22,534 nt of DNA, taken from the NCBI GenBank assembly GCA_937915925.1, contig CALGGM010000027.1, positions 1-22,534 on the forward strand, given 5' to 3'. This document shows positions 8,387 through 15,801 of the stretch, one piece after another. Below the pieces are notes generated by a model. The model did no database searches. It was given only the letters and a program-made list of their open reading frames with translations, and was not told where the DNA came from. Position numbers and translations under genes: made by a program. Numbering within the stretch: the first letter of the stretch is position 1; each line of letters starts with the position of its first letter. The stretch is from an uncultured Clostridia bacterium (GTDB lineage Bacteria > Bacillota > Clostridia > Christensenellales > CAG-138).

Positions 8387-8428
8387 TTCGTTTTATGCTT
8401 CTTCTGAAAAACGAATTCGGAGGTATGT

Positions 8429-10363
8429 ATGAAACGAATCATCCCGATCCTTGTATCCCTTCTGCTGCTTGTTGCCTGCTTGCCGAACGCCGCGCCCGAC
8501 GCGCTCCCTTCCGCAATTTTACAAACGCCGGAGCCGCAGACCGAGCTTGTCATATCGAAACCGTCCGCCGCGGAACCGACCGCCGTCCCGATTCCGGTCG
8601 ATTCTCTGCAGCCGAATGCGGCGATCCCCGCCGAGCCCGAGCCAATTGCTTCGAGCGTGCCGTCTTCCCCCGTCACGTCGTTGTCGCTTTCCGACGTCTG
8701 CGCGACGGAAAAGCTGACCCATCCGCTTCCGATCGAACTGATGACGCGCGATTTCGACCGCAGCAAGGCCGATCCCGCAGGCAATTATGAAACGACCTAT
8801 CGGCGCGAAACAGTCGACTGCGCCGATCTCGATCTCGGGCTTACGGCGCTCGACGCGGACGAAGCGCACACGCGTCTGAAACTGCATGTGCGGTTTCCTT
8901 CCGAATGGACTTTGCTCGTCTCGAGGAACATGAACGAATTTTTTCTGAACTTCCGCGTCCTGCTCGACGGCGAGCGGGTTCCGTTCACCGTTTCCGCAAA
9001 GAACGTCCGACCCGACGCCGATTCCCTTTCGGATCGGTGCGGCGACTACGAGCTCGTGCTCGCGTCCGACGCGGTCAACATTCACACGCTCGCCGCGTAT
9101 CGAACGCTGACGCTGATGCCGTACGTGCTGTGCTACGATCTCAATCCGGAGGGAAACCGCTGGCGCAAGGACGCGGACGGCGCAGACGTGTTTCTTTCCT
9201 TTACGCACGCGTTTGCGGGACGGTTCGATCTGATCGACCTTAACGAGCGTTCGCTTTCCGTCAATCTTTCCGCCGTCACAGGCGGCGTGACCCCTTCCCC
9301 GCTTGTAACGCGCGAGCCCGTACTGCGCGAGAACATGTACAGCATGGAGGAGATCGAAACGGACATTCGCATGGAGCTGCGCGGCGACGTGATCGATTCG
9401 GATGAGGAGACCGGCGAGGTCACCTGGGCCCCGCCGACCGAGGACACGGAAACACTCGTCGAGCTTCGGGCGCGTCTGGCGCTTTGTCCCGCCGAGGACA
9501 CGTTCATGCCGTTCGATCCGAACGCGCTCACTTATCGAAACGAGCCGTATGTGATCCGGTCGGGCGACGGAACGCTTCTGTATCTGAACTTTCGAAAGAA
9601 CGCAGTCGAGATCTCGACCTTGCGGAACGGGCTGATTCAGGACGCGCACACCGTATGGAACGGCGGATTCTACGGCGAGCCGTGGCACAGAACGCTCGAT
9701 CATATTACGGTCACGAATGCAAGCGCCGAAGATACCGTAAACGCCGCGCTGACATCTGCGGGGCTTTCGGAGCAGTTCGGGATCGGGCTATGCGAGAAGG
9801 GCCGTCTTGCGCACGCGATCGTCGACGCGCCGTACTATGAAACGCTGTCGGAAGGGTACATTCTGTATGTTTCTCGAAACGGCGGCGGATATATGCCGGT
9901 TCCGAAGGGCGGAGGCAGGTTCGAGGAGGATTCGAAAAGCGCGCTGTTTGAGCCGCCGAGCGAGGACAGCTACGCGAAATCTTGGCAGCAGGATTGGATC
10001 GAGATCTACGTTTCGGAGAATGGGATCGGGCATATCGGATGGTATGATCCGAACGAGCTGGTAGCGGTCGCAAACGAAAACGTAGAGCTGCTGCCGTTTG
10101 CCGAGATTCAGGCGCACATTCGGGACGATCTTCGCTACAGCTACGCATGGACGGACGAAAAGAATGTCGGCATGGCGGAGCTGCATGTAAAGCGGATCGT
10201 GCTCTCCTGCGCGATCGCGCGCATCCCGAACAATCCGGACGAGGCGGCGCTCGTGCCCGCGTGGGTCGTGTTCTGCAGCGACGCGCGGAGCGAGGCCGTC
10301 AACGCGCACGACCGGCTGATGCTGATCAACGCGATCGACGGCAGTTATCTGCATGTGCGGTGA
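8429..10363 (+). CDS. Large lipoprotein of unknown function
   Basis: This 644-residue protein has a classical lipoprotein signal (MKRIIPILVSLLLLVAC), with C17 as the probable lipidated residue. A Pro/Ala/Ser-rich tether of about 70 residues follows. The rest appears to be mixed beta-rich domains with no motif I recognise as catalytic. The extreme C-terminus (LVPAWVVFC...LMLINAIDGSYLHV) resembles the ending of Firmicutes surface lipoproteins of the YycH/DUF6034-like kind, where a final beta-hairpin carries an 'INAIDG' motif; this is a tentative match by eye. CGGAGG lies a few bases upstream of the ATG. It is transcribed alone, after the SH3b terminator and convergent with the lipase cluster. 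Location outside the membrane is well supported; function is unknown. Confidence 0.85.
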   Translation: MKRIIPILVSLLLLVACLPNAAPDALPSAILQTPEPQTELVISKPSAAEPTAVPIPVDSLQPNAAIPAEPEPIASSVPSSPVTSLSLSDVCATEKLTHPLPIELMTRDFDRSKADPAGNYETTYRRETVDCADLDLGLTALDADEAHTRLKLHVRFPSEWTLLVSRNMNEFFLNFRVLLDGERVPFTVSAKNVRPDADSLSDRCGDYELVLASDAVNIHTLAAYRTLTLMPYVLCYDLNPEGNRWRKDADGADVFLSFTHAFAGRFDLIDLNERSLSVNLSAVTGGVTPSPLVTREPVLRENMYSMEEIETDIRMELRGDVIDSDEETGEVTWAPPTEDTETLVELRARLALCPAEDTFMPFDPNALTYRNEPYVIRSGDGTLLYLNFRKNAVEISTLRNGLIQDAHTVWNGGFYGEPWHRTLDHITVTNASAEDTVNAALTSAGLSEQFGIGLCEKGRLAHAIVDAPYYETLSEGYILYVSRNGGGYMPVPKGGGRFEEDSKSALFEPPSEDSYAKSWQQDWIEIYVSENGIGHIGWYDPNELVAVANENVELLPFAEIQAHIRDDLRYSYAWTDEKNVGMAELHVKRIVLSCAIARIPNNPDEAALVPAWVVFCSDARSEAVNAHDRLMLINAIDGSYLHVR

Positions 10364-10380
10364 ATCGCAAGCAGTGAAAG

Positions 10381-10525
10381 CGGACGACCGCCGGTCGTCC
10401 CTACAATTGGGCAAACCGCATCCGCCTGCCAAATAACGGAATCCATCGGAGATAGCCTTCCCGTAGGGACGGGCATTGCCCGTCCGCCGAAAAGCAAAAC
10501 GGACGACCGGCGGCCGTCCTTGTAC
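10381..10525. repeat. Cluster of three REP-like palindromes between convergent genes
   Basis: There are three GC-rich palindromic units. Unit 1 (10381-10404) has the core GGACGACCGCCGGTCGTCC and the tail CTAC. Unit 2 (10463-10486) is in inverted orientation, starting GTAGGG, with the core GGACGGGCATTGCCCGTCC. Unit 3 (10500-10525) lies in the same orientation as unit 1, with the core GGACGACCGGCGGCCGTCC and the tail TTGTAC. Units 1 and 2 are the same length (24 nt). Alternating orientation is typical of REP/BIME-type elements. They lie between the stop codons of the lipoprotein (10363) and the lipase (10556), and could stabilise mRNA ends or act as a two-way terminator. Confidence 0.75.
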
Positions 10526-10555
10526 TTCCGCGTCTGCCCGTATAAGCATAAATTG

Positions 10556-11377
10556 TCAAAACCCTCTGTTTTTCAGATCGTGGGCGAGCTCGACATAAAA
10601 ATCCGTGATGTCGCGAATGCCGTACTTTGTTTTGCGTGAGAACGGCGCGCGGCGAAAATCGATCTCGTCGAGGTGCGAAATGCCGCGGCGCGTGCTGCCG
10701 CACATGCGAATGCAGCGCTCGCCCCACGTCGCCGATTCTACGGAGACCAGTCCGTCGTTCTCGCCCTCGATGCGGTTCAGCACGAAGTTTGCGGTGGAAA
10801 GGTTGATGTCTGAAAACGGATGCTTCATCACGCCTGCGGCGCTCTGATAGAACACGCCGGGCGCATCGGGATTCTGCGCGTTGAACGTTTCCAAATGCGA
10901 CGTCGAGAACTCCTCGCAGACGCGCTGAAAGTCCGGCTTCTTGTCGCCGACGAGCCGGATCCAGTTGTTCACGACGAACGCCGCGATCGAAAAGACCATC
11001 CGCGGCGCGCGCAAAAACATTGTGAACGTCTTCGACCCGCGGTGCGGCGTGCCGACCGTTGTGATGCTCGCGATCTTCTCCGCACCGTTCAGCGACGACG
11101 CCGCCATGCGCGCTTCAAGCCCGCCCTTACTGTGTGCAATGATATTCACCTTCTCTGCGCCGGTTTCCTTTAAGATCGCGTCGATGCGATCGCACAGCGC
11201 GTGCGCGTTCGTCTCGGTGCTCGCCCAGCAGTCCTGTTCACCGAAGAACACCGCTGCGCCGTGCGCTTCGAGGATCTTCGGGATCCTGCCCCAGTACACG
11301 GGAATCCTGAGATCGCGAAATCCCGCTCCGTGCACCAGCAGGATCGGGTATACGGTTTTACAGATGACGTTCTCCAT
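10556..11377 (-). CDS. Lipase-like alpha/beta hydrolase
   Basis: This 273-residue alpha/beta hydrolase resembles bacterial class 2/PGAP1-like lipases. An oxyanion-type PILLVHGAGF segment lies at residues 11-20. The nucleophile elbow is AHSKGG with S83; the Ala-His-Ser-X-Gly form is also seen in Bacillus lipases. A candidate acid is D208 (ENDG) and a candidate histidine is H235 (ISHLDEID). It has no signal peptide or membrane segment, so it should act in the cytoplasm or at the inner membrane face. Its ATG overlaps the stop codon of the preceding lipoprotein gene by one base (TAATG), and it is the last gene of a five-gene cluster. The substrate is unknown; a lipid ester is likely given the neighbouring PI-PLC-like gene. 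Confidence 0.85.
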   Translation of the reverse strand: MENVICKTVYPILLVHGAGFRDLRIPVYWGRIPKILEAHGAAVFFGEQDCWASTETNAHALCDRIDAILKETGAEKVNIIAHSKGGLEARMAASSLNGAEKIASITTVGTPHRGSKTFTMFLRAPRMVFSIAAFVVNNWIRLVGDKKPDFQRVCEEFSTSHLETFNAQNPDAPGVFYQSAAGVMKHPFSDINLSTANFVLNRIEGENDGLVSVESATWGERCIRMCGSTRRGISHLDEIDFRRAPFSRKTKYGIRDITDFYVELAHDLKNRGF

Positions 11378-11937
11378 TACGGTTCCTCGGAAATGTTCTT
11401 CGACGTGACCGTGACGACCGCGTCGTGCGTGGGCATTTCAAAGGTAAAGTATAATAAGCCGTCGTCGGGTCCGTCCGCCTGCAGTACGGTGCGTCCGTCT
11501 ACGTATACGTCAATGGAAACGTCCGGTGCCGACCCGAGCTTCACCGTGACCGTCTCCCCCGCGTACGCGCGATCGATCGGATCGGTCAGAAACTCTGTGT
11601 CGCCCTCATAGGTGATGCGATACGTCTGCGCCGTCATGTCGCTTCCGCCGAGCACGTAATCGACCTTCACGTCGTGCTCCGGCATGGTAAAGGTATAGAC
11701 GAGGTATGTGTAGTCCACGACCTCGGGCGTAAGCCGTTCGCCGTCGACGGTGACCTTCGGCGACGCGTCCATGACCGCATACGTTTTCAGCTGTACCTGC
11801 TCGCCCGCGGAATAGCGTTCCTTCGCGTCGAAAAAGACGTCCTTCTTCCCGCTGTAATCGACGGCGTATTTCTGCCCGCCGCAGCCTAAGGGGAGCAGCA
11901 TCAAAAGCAGCAATGCCGCAATGAGGATCCGTTTCAT
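11377..11937 (-). CDS. Small lipoprotein with two FTMP-type beta repeats
   Basis: This is a 186-residue protein when started at the ATG at 11937, where a lipoprotein signal begins (MKRILIAALLLLMLLPLGC, C19 lipidated). The reading frame stays open to an ATG at 12168, but that extension overlaps the flavodoxin gene and lacks secretion features, so it is rejected. The mature part has two similar units: one ends in TFTMPEHDVKV and the other in TFEMPTHDAVVTV, each preceded by a YSAGEQV/YAGETV stretch. These resemble InlB-type or other Ig-like beta repeats of Firmicutes surface proteins. A binding or structural role is likely; no enzyme motif is seen. It is translationally coupled to the downstream lipase gene. 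Confidence 0.82.
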   Translation of the reverse strand: MKRILIAALLLLMLLPLGCGGQKYAVDYSGKKDVFFDAKERYSAGEQVQLKTYAVMDASPKVTVDGERLTPEVVDYTYLVYTFTMPEHDVKVDYVLGGSDMTAQTYRITYEGDTEFLTDPIDRAYAGETVTVKLGSAPDVSIDVYVDGRTVLQADGPDDGLLYFTFEMPTHDAVVTVTSKNISEEP

Positions 11938-11957
11938 TGCCCTGCCTCCCGTTCCGA

Positions 11958-12404
11958 TCAAAGCTCCGACAGCCGATACAGCGCGTCCGGATTGTCCTTT
12001 GGCTCCTTCAGATGGATGATCGCGGCGTCGGGAAGAAGCTTCTTGATCTGCGCCTCCGCCTTCAGCGCTTCGCCGCTTCCGGAATACAGCACGAACGCGA
12101 CCTTTTTCCCCGCAAGCTTCACGTCCGAAAGCACCGTATTGATCGGGCAGCTGAGCCTTCCGTTCCACACCGGCGAGCCGATCGCGATCTCATCAAAGGC
12201 GGACACGTCGGTGTCGTACGCGTTCAGCGGTTCCTTCCGCTCGCGCATCGCGCCGTAGCCGCCCGCAAGGATCTGCAAAAAGAACGCTTTCGGCGGCTTT
12301 TTCGACGGCACGACCTTTCGCACGTCAAACCCCTTTTTCTGTAAATAATCCGCGACCGCGTCGCCGTTTCCGGACTGGCTGTAATAAATGAAAAGCTTGC
12401 TCAT
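11958..12404 (-). CDS. Flavodoxin-family protein
   Basis: This 148-residue flavodoxin-like protein begins with the FMN phosphate-binding loop (YYSQSGNGDAVA) in place of the usual S/T-x-T-G-N-T. A second FMN-contact loop (IGSPVWNGRLSCPIN) carries an aromatic residue likely to stack on the isoalloxazine ring, and a YSGSGE loop follows. Length is typical for short-chain flavodoxins, and there is no secretion signal. It is probably a cytoplasmic one-electron carrier or quinone reductase-like protein. It lies 11 nt after the endonuclease/phosphatase-fold gene and 20 nt before the small lipoprotein gene. Why a flavodoxin is grouped with lipid-active enzymes is unclear. Confidence 0.88.
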   Translation of the reverse strand: MSKLFIYYSQSGNGDAVADYLQKKGFDVRKVVPSKKPPKAFFLQILAGGYGAMRERKEPLNAYDTDVSAFDEIAIGSPVWNGRLSCPINTVLSDVKLAGKKVAFVLYSGSGEALKAEAQIKKLLPDAAIIHLKEPKDNPDALYRLSEL

Positions 12405-12415
12405 ACCCTTTCTCC

Positions 12416-13480
12416 TTATTTCAGAATAAACCGCATCTCAACCGGGTTGTGATCGGAATACGCAAAGCCAGTGTCGATGACGTTCGTGTACGTGACCTCG
12501 ACGTTCGCGGTGACCAGAAAGCCGTCGATCGTCAGCGTGTATTGACCCTCGTGATACGGACCGTCGGCGTTGCGGCAGCTCGGAACGGGGTTCGCTTCAT
12601 CGAGCGGCGCAATGAGCGTGATGTCGGTTCCCTCGAACATCTCCGCAGGGATCGGCTGCGCCCATGTGTACTCGATGTCGGACTTTCCGAAATACACCGA
12701 GGAATCGCCCAAAAGGTCCTTATTGAAATCGCCGCCCGCGATGCAGTAGTTGCCCTTTTCATACTCCGCCTGAATGTCGGCAAGCAGCAGCTTTAACTGC
12801 TCGGTCGCGATCGTGCCGTCCGAGGTGTACGCGGAAAGATGCATGTTGTAAAGCACGAGCTCCTTGCCGTCAGAAAGTCTGATGCGGTTTTTACAGTAGC
12901 AGCGGTCGAGGTCAAGGAACTTCGTAAAGCCCGACTCGATCGGCAGCTCCACGCGCTCGGCGGAATCGATCGGCGCATTCGAGAAGGTCATCAGCCCCGA
13001 CTTCGCGGAGCCGAACGGCTGCGTGACCGGATAGCACAAGAACGGCGAATCGTAGTTCTGCGCGAAGGTGTACGTCATCGAATCGATCGCGTCGGTCAGA
13101 TACGGACGCTCGTCAAAGCCGTAGCTTCTCGTCGAACCGATGTCGACCTCCTGCACGAGCAGCAGGTCCGCGTCCTCATTTTTCAGAAAGTCCGCAATGG
13201 TCTTGAGGTTCTTGTCGAGCCGCTCCTTCGACCATGCCCACGCGCGGTCGCCGCCGTCCATGAAGAACCCGAAATCGGATTCGTACGCGCCGAAGCCGAT
13301 GTTGTAGGACACGATCCGGTATTCCTCGCCCGTTTCGACCGTGCCGCTTGCCGTTCCCTCCGGCGTAATCGGCTGATCGCCGAAGCGGTGGAAGCTGATC
13401 AGCACGTAGGAAAGATACGCCACGACGAGCAGGATCAGCACAAGCAGAACGATGCCGATGATTTTCAGAGCCTTTTTCAT
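12416..13480 (-). CDS. Membrane-anchored endonuclease/exonuclease/phosphatase-family enzyme
   Basis: This 354-residue protein has an N-terminal membrane segment (IIGIVLLVLILLVVAYL) followed by a complete EEP fold. The metal and catalytic motifs are all visible in order: YNIGFG, LVQEVD, MHLSAY, GGDFN and SDHNP. EEP enzymes cleave phosphodiesters or phosphomonoesters in DNA, sphingomyelin, inositol phosphates and similar substrates; the substrate here is unknown. The membrane anchor with an external active site favours a sphingomyelinase-like or extracellular nuclease role over DNA repair. A GTG at 13489 could add three residues, but it touches the AAGGAAGG ribosome binding site, so the ATG at 13480 is preferred. 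It lies 15 nt after the PI-PLC-like gene. Confidence 0.88.
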   Translation of the reverse strand: MKKALKIIGIVLLVLILLVVAYLSYVLISFHRFGDQPITPEGTASGTVETGEEYRIVSYNIGFGAYESDFGFFMDGGDRAWAWSKERLDKNLKTIADFLKNEDADLLLVQEVDIGSTRSYGFDERPYLTDAIDSMTYTFAQNYDSPFLCYPVTQPFGSAKSGLMTFSNAPIDSAERVELPIESGFTKFLDLDRCYCKNRIRLSDGKELVLYNMHLSAYTSDGTIATEQLKLLLADIQAEYEKGNYCIAGGDFNKDLLGDSSVYFGKSDIEYTWAQPIPAEMFEGTDITLIAPLDEANPVPSCRNADGPYHEGQYTLTIDGFLVTANVEVTYTNVIDTGFAYSDHNPVEMRFILK

Positions 13481-13495
13481 AATGCGCACCCTTCC

Positions 13496-14503
13496 TTATT
13501 TGCCGTTAAAGTTGGTCTGATAGATCTTTTCAGCAAGCGCCGCCGAGCCGAAGTCGATCACGACCCAGCCCTTCAGCGGCGTTTGAAGCTCCGAAAGTTT
13601 CGGGTTGAGCGTCTTTGCAAACGCATAGGGATGCCCGAACGACGCTGTCCCCTTGGTCGAAAGGAAGGAAATCGAAAGCGCGTCCTCCCCCGTCCTTGCC
13701 GCGTCCTGTCCTTTTCGGAACGCGTTCCACTTGTCGTCGGTATCGAATTCGTAGCGGTCCTGCACGGTCAGCGTATAACTGCCGTTCTCATGCGAAGCCG
13801 CGTTCAACGTCACGTCGTCATGTCCCTTCTGCGTGTCCCAGTAGCACGGGATGCCAAGCGTCGGAACGGGTTCATCGGCATTCTCATAGTGCCGCAGAAG
13901 GACGATCTTTCCGCGCGCCTCGGCGACCGTCGGAATCGCGTCGGTCAACAGCCACGCGTCGGGATTCTGTTCGATGTACGCGGAAAGCAGCGCCTCGAAC
14001 TGCTCGGGCGATTCGCTGCCGTGCTCATGCTTCACCGCGAACACGACCGCCTCGGTCGGATGCGCCTTCAAGAATGCGTAAGTATCGGCGAGCACGTCGT
14101 CAAAGGTCAGCGTCGCCGCCCACGGCCAGCCGGAGGTCGTGCAGTTTGTAAACCCGTGCATGAGCTTCAGCTGTTCCCCGCCAGCGCCGAGACGGATATC
14201 GAGATAGCGGAAGCCCGCGTCAAGCTGTTCGCCGACGGTCAAAGCCTGACACTTCGAGAAGTACGCAAGCTGCACGTTCTTCGTCGCGCTGTCGTGCGTG
14301 CCGGGCAGAACGACCTCGGACAGCGGCATGGCGTCGTCCAGATTCGCCATCCAGTCCGCAGTGCCGTCCGGCGCGGTCCTGTCGACGGTTTCGAACGCCG
14401 GGATCACGTACATCACGACGGCAAACGCAAGCACGATCAAAAGCGGCACGATCCAGAGAAGATGCAGCGCCCACCTTGCTTTGCTCTTTTTACGGGTTTC
14501 CAT
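13496..14503 (-). CDS. Membrane-anchored PI-PLC X-domain phosphodiesterase
   Basis: This 335-residue protein has a basic N-terminus, a membrane segment (about residues 13-35) and a phosphatidylinositol-specific phospholipase C-like X domain. The two catalytic histidines are expected at H70 (LPGTHDS) and H116 (LMHGFTN), with D71 and R104 (LDIRL) at the usual supporting positions compared with Bacillus cereus PI-PLC. Length matches bacterial enzymes. The active site should face outside, where it could cleave PI-type or glycosylated phospholipids. The frame is open to 14560, but the start at 14503 has a GAGG ribosome binding site and opens directly into a normal anchor, and the longer form would begin near the -10 region. 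It is the first gene of its cluster. Confidence 0.88.
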   Translation of the reverse strand: METRKKSKARWALHLLWIVPLLIVLAFAVVMYVIPAFETVDRTAPDGTADWMANLDDAMPLSEVVLPGTHDSATKNVQLAYFSKCQALTVGEQLDAGFRYLDIRLGAGGEQLKLMHGFTNCTTSGWPWAATLTFDDVLADTYAFLKAHPTEAVVFAVKHEHGSESPEQFEALLSAYIEQNPDAWLLTDAIPTVAEARGKIVLLRHYENADEPVPTLGIPCYWDTQKGHDDVTLNAASHENGSYTLTVQDRYEFDTDDKWNAFRKGQDAARTGEDALSISFLSTKGTASFGHPYAFAKTLNPKLSELQTPLKGWVVIDFGSAALAEKIYQTNFNGK

Positions 14504-14531
14504 AGATATACCTCGCAGTTTAATATATATG

Positions 14532-14560
14532 ATTTTATCACATTCCCATGCCGCCTGCAA
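14532..14560 (-). promoter_or_regulatory. Promoter of the PI-PLC/lipase cluster
   Basis: On the minus strand an extended -10 TGATAAAAT (hexamer 14532-14537) is preceded by exactly 17 bp and TTGCAG (14555-14560). Transcription would start about 20 nt before the preferred ATG at 14503, which supports that start over the upstream one at 14560. Confidence 0.65.
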
Positions 14561-14576
14561 CCCAAATGTTGCGGGC
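14553..14576. promoter_or_regulatory. Inverted repeat overlapping the -35 of the PI-PLC promoter
   Basis: GCCTGCAAC (14553-14561) and GTTGCGGGC (14568-14576) form a 9-bp inverted repeat with one mismatch and a 6-bp centre. It covers the -35 hexamer of the minus-strand promoter, as a repressor operator would. The regulator is unknown. Confidence 0.4.
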
Positions 14577-14637
14577 AGCCGATAAAAAGGCGCATGTTTG
14601 GCATGTGAAATCGTATACGGTTTTTTTCGCGGATTTC

Positions 14638-14666
14638 TTGCATCGGGTCGGTCGGTATGCTATAAT
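14638..14666 (+). promoter_or_regulatory. Promoter of the ruvCAB run
   Basis: TTGCAT (14638-14643), a 17-bp spacer and an extended -10 TGCTATAAT (hexamer 14661-14666) form a convincing sigma-A-like promoter about 30 nt before the ruvC start. No LexA-type box is obvious around it. Confidence 0.75.
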
Positions 14667-14695
14667 AGGATGATTTATTATGGTGGAGGATCGTC

Positions 14696-15193
14696 TTGCG
14701 CATTTTGGGGATCGACCCGGGCTACGCGATCATGGGCTACGGGGTTGTGGAAAAGAACGGACAATCGGTCGTTCCGATCGATTTCGGCGTGGTGGAAACG
14801 GATAAGAGCATGCCGTTTCCGGAGCGGCTTGAACGGCTGTATCTCGGCACGAAACAGCTTTGCGAGCTGTATCATCCCGACATGGCGGCGTTTGAGGAGC
14901 TGTTCTTCTATCACAACATCACCACGGCGATCGCGGTCGGTTCGGGGCGCGGCGTGTCGCTCTTGGGCGTACAGCAGTGCGGCATCCCGATGTACGAGTT
15001 CACGCCGATGGAGATCAAGCAATCCGTCTGCGGAAACGGACACGCCGACAAAAAGCAGGTGCAGCAGATGATCCGCGTGCTCCTGGGGCTCAAATCCGAG
15101 CCGAAGCCGGACGACGCGGCGGACGCGCTTGCCGCTGCGCTGTGTCTTGCGTTTCACGCGGGTCCCGCGCAGGAAGAATACCGCATCAAATAG
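14696..15193 (+). CDS. ruvC: Crossover junction endodeoxyribonuclease RuvC
   Basis: This 165-residue Holliday junction resolvase nicks symmetrical strands of four-way junctions during recombination repair, guided by RuvAB. The RNase H-like fold begins with the catalytic D7 in MRILGIDPGY; the central acidic site is at FEELF (E67), and the C-terminal acidic site is in DDAADALAAALC. Length fits the family. Translation appears to start at a TTG codon, set by GGTGGAGG at 14681-14688; no ATG in frame matches the N-terminal motif. The stop codon TAG overlaps the ribosome binding site of ruvA. The ruvC-ruvA-ruvB order is common in bacteria. Confidence 0.96.
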   Translation: MRILGIDPGYAIMGYGVVEKNGQSVVPIDFGVVETDKSMPFPERLERLYLGTKQLCELYHPDMAAFEELFFYHNITTAIAVGSGRGVSLLGVQQCGIPMYEFTPMEIKQSVCGNGHADKKQVQQMIRVLLGLKSEPKPDDAADALAAALCLAFHAGPAQEEYRIK

Positions 15194-15201
15194 GAGAGTT
15201 T

Positions 15202-15798
15202 ATGTACGCATATATCAAAGGCACCGTAGACGAAACGGGCGCGGACCGCGCGGTCGTGGAAGCCGCAGGCGTGGGCTATGAGCTGTTCTGCAGCACGCTG
15301 ACGCTGAAAACGCTGACCGTCGGCGAACAGGCAAAGCTCTATACGCATCTGCATCTTGCGGAGGGCGTGCAGGCACTGTACGGATTTTCGGACACCGAGG
15401 AACGCGATATGTTCCGAAAGCTTTTAAACGTTTCGCGCGTCGGACCGAAGCTTGCGCTTTCGGTGCTGTCGACGCTGACGCCCTCGGACGTGCGCGCGGC
15501 GATCGTGACCGACAATCCCGCGGCGTTTGACCGCGTGGCGGGCATGGGCAGAAAGACCGCGCAGCGCGTGATTTTGGAGCTCGGCGAATCGATCCGTCAG
15601 GAATCGACAGGAATGGCGCCCGCAAAGACCGAGGATGCAAAGCCGTCCTTACCGAGCTTGCAGAGCGAAGCGGTCGCGGCGCTGACCTCGCTTGGCTACG
15701 ACGGGCTCACCGCCTCGCGCGCGGTCGCCAAGATCAAGGAAGCGGACAGCGTAGAAGAACTGATTATGAAAGCTTTAAAGAGCATGGCAAAGGGGTAA
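15202..15798 (+). CDS. ruvA: Holliday junction branch migration protein RuvA
   Basis: This 198-residue DNA-binding subunit forms a tetramer on four-way junctions and loads RuvB. The N-terminal OB-fold domain starts MYAYIKGTVDE and carries the conserved GVGYELF turn. Two helix-hairpin-helix motifs follow (LLNVSRVGPKLALSVL and RVAGMGRKTAQRVI). A flexible acidic/proline linker leads to the C-terminal domain that contacts RuvB (EAVAALTSLGY onward). The start at 15202 has an AGGAGAG ribosome binding site; the frame is open upstream to 14977, but that part overlaps ruvC and is not RuvA-like. It lies 8 nt after ruvC and 3 nt before ruvB. Confidence 0.96.
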   Translation: MYAYIKGTVDETGADRAVVEAAGVGYELFCSTLTLKTLTVGEQAKLYTHLHLAEGVQALYGFSDTEERDMFRKLLNVSRVGPKLALSVLSTLTPSDVRAAIVTDNPAAFDRVAGMGRKTAQRVILELGESIRQESTGMAPAKTEDAKPSLPSLQSEAVAALTSLGYDGLTASRAVAKIKEADSVEELIMKALKSMAKG

Positions 15799-15801
15799 GA
15801 C

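Noticed and set aside
8519..9703. 394-codon minus-strand frame opposite the large lipoprotein
   Set aside because: The plus-strand gene has a signal peptide, lipobox and ribosome binding site; the antisense frame has an Arg-rich shadow composition.
10381..10525. CRISPR-like array
   Set aside because: Only three units, in alternating orientation and with unequal spacing and changing stems; palindromic REP-like elements fit better, and no cas gene is near.
11938..12168. N-terminal extension of the small lipoprotein frame
   Set aside because: It overlaps the flavodoxin gene and would bury the lipoprotein signal in the middle of the protein.
12839..14608. 589-codon plus-strand frame opposite the EEP and PI-PLC genes
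   Set aside because: Both minus-strand genes have intact catalytic motifs and membrane anchors; the antisense frame has none.
14977..15201. Upstream extension of the ruvA frame
   Set aside because: It lies within ruvC, and RuvA proteins begin at the MYAYIKG motif, which has its own ribosome binding site.
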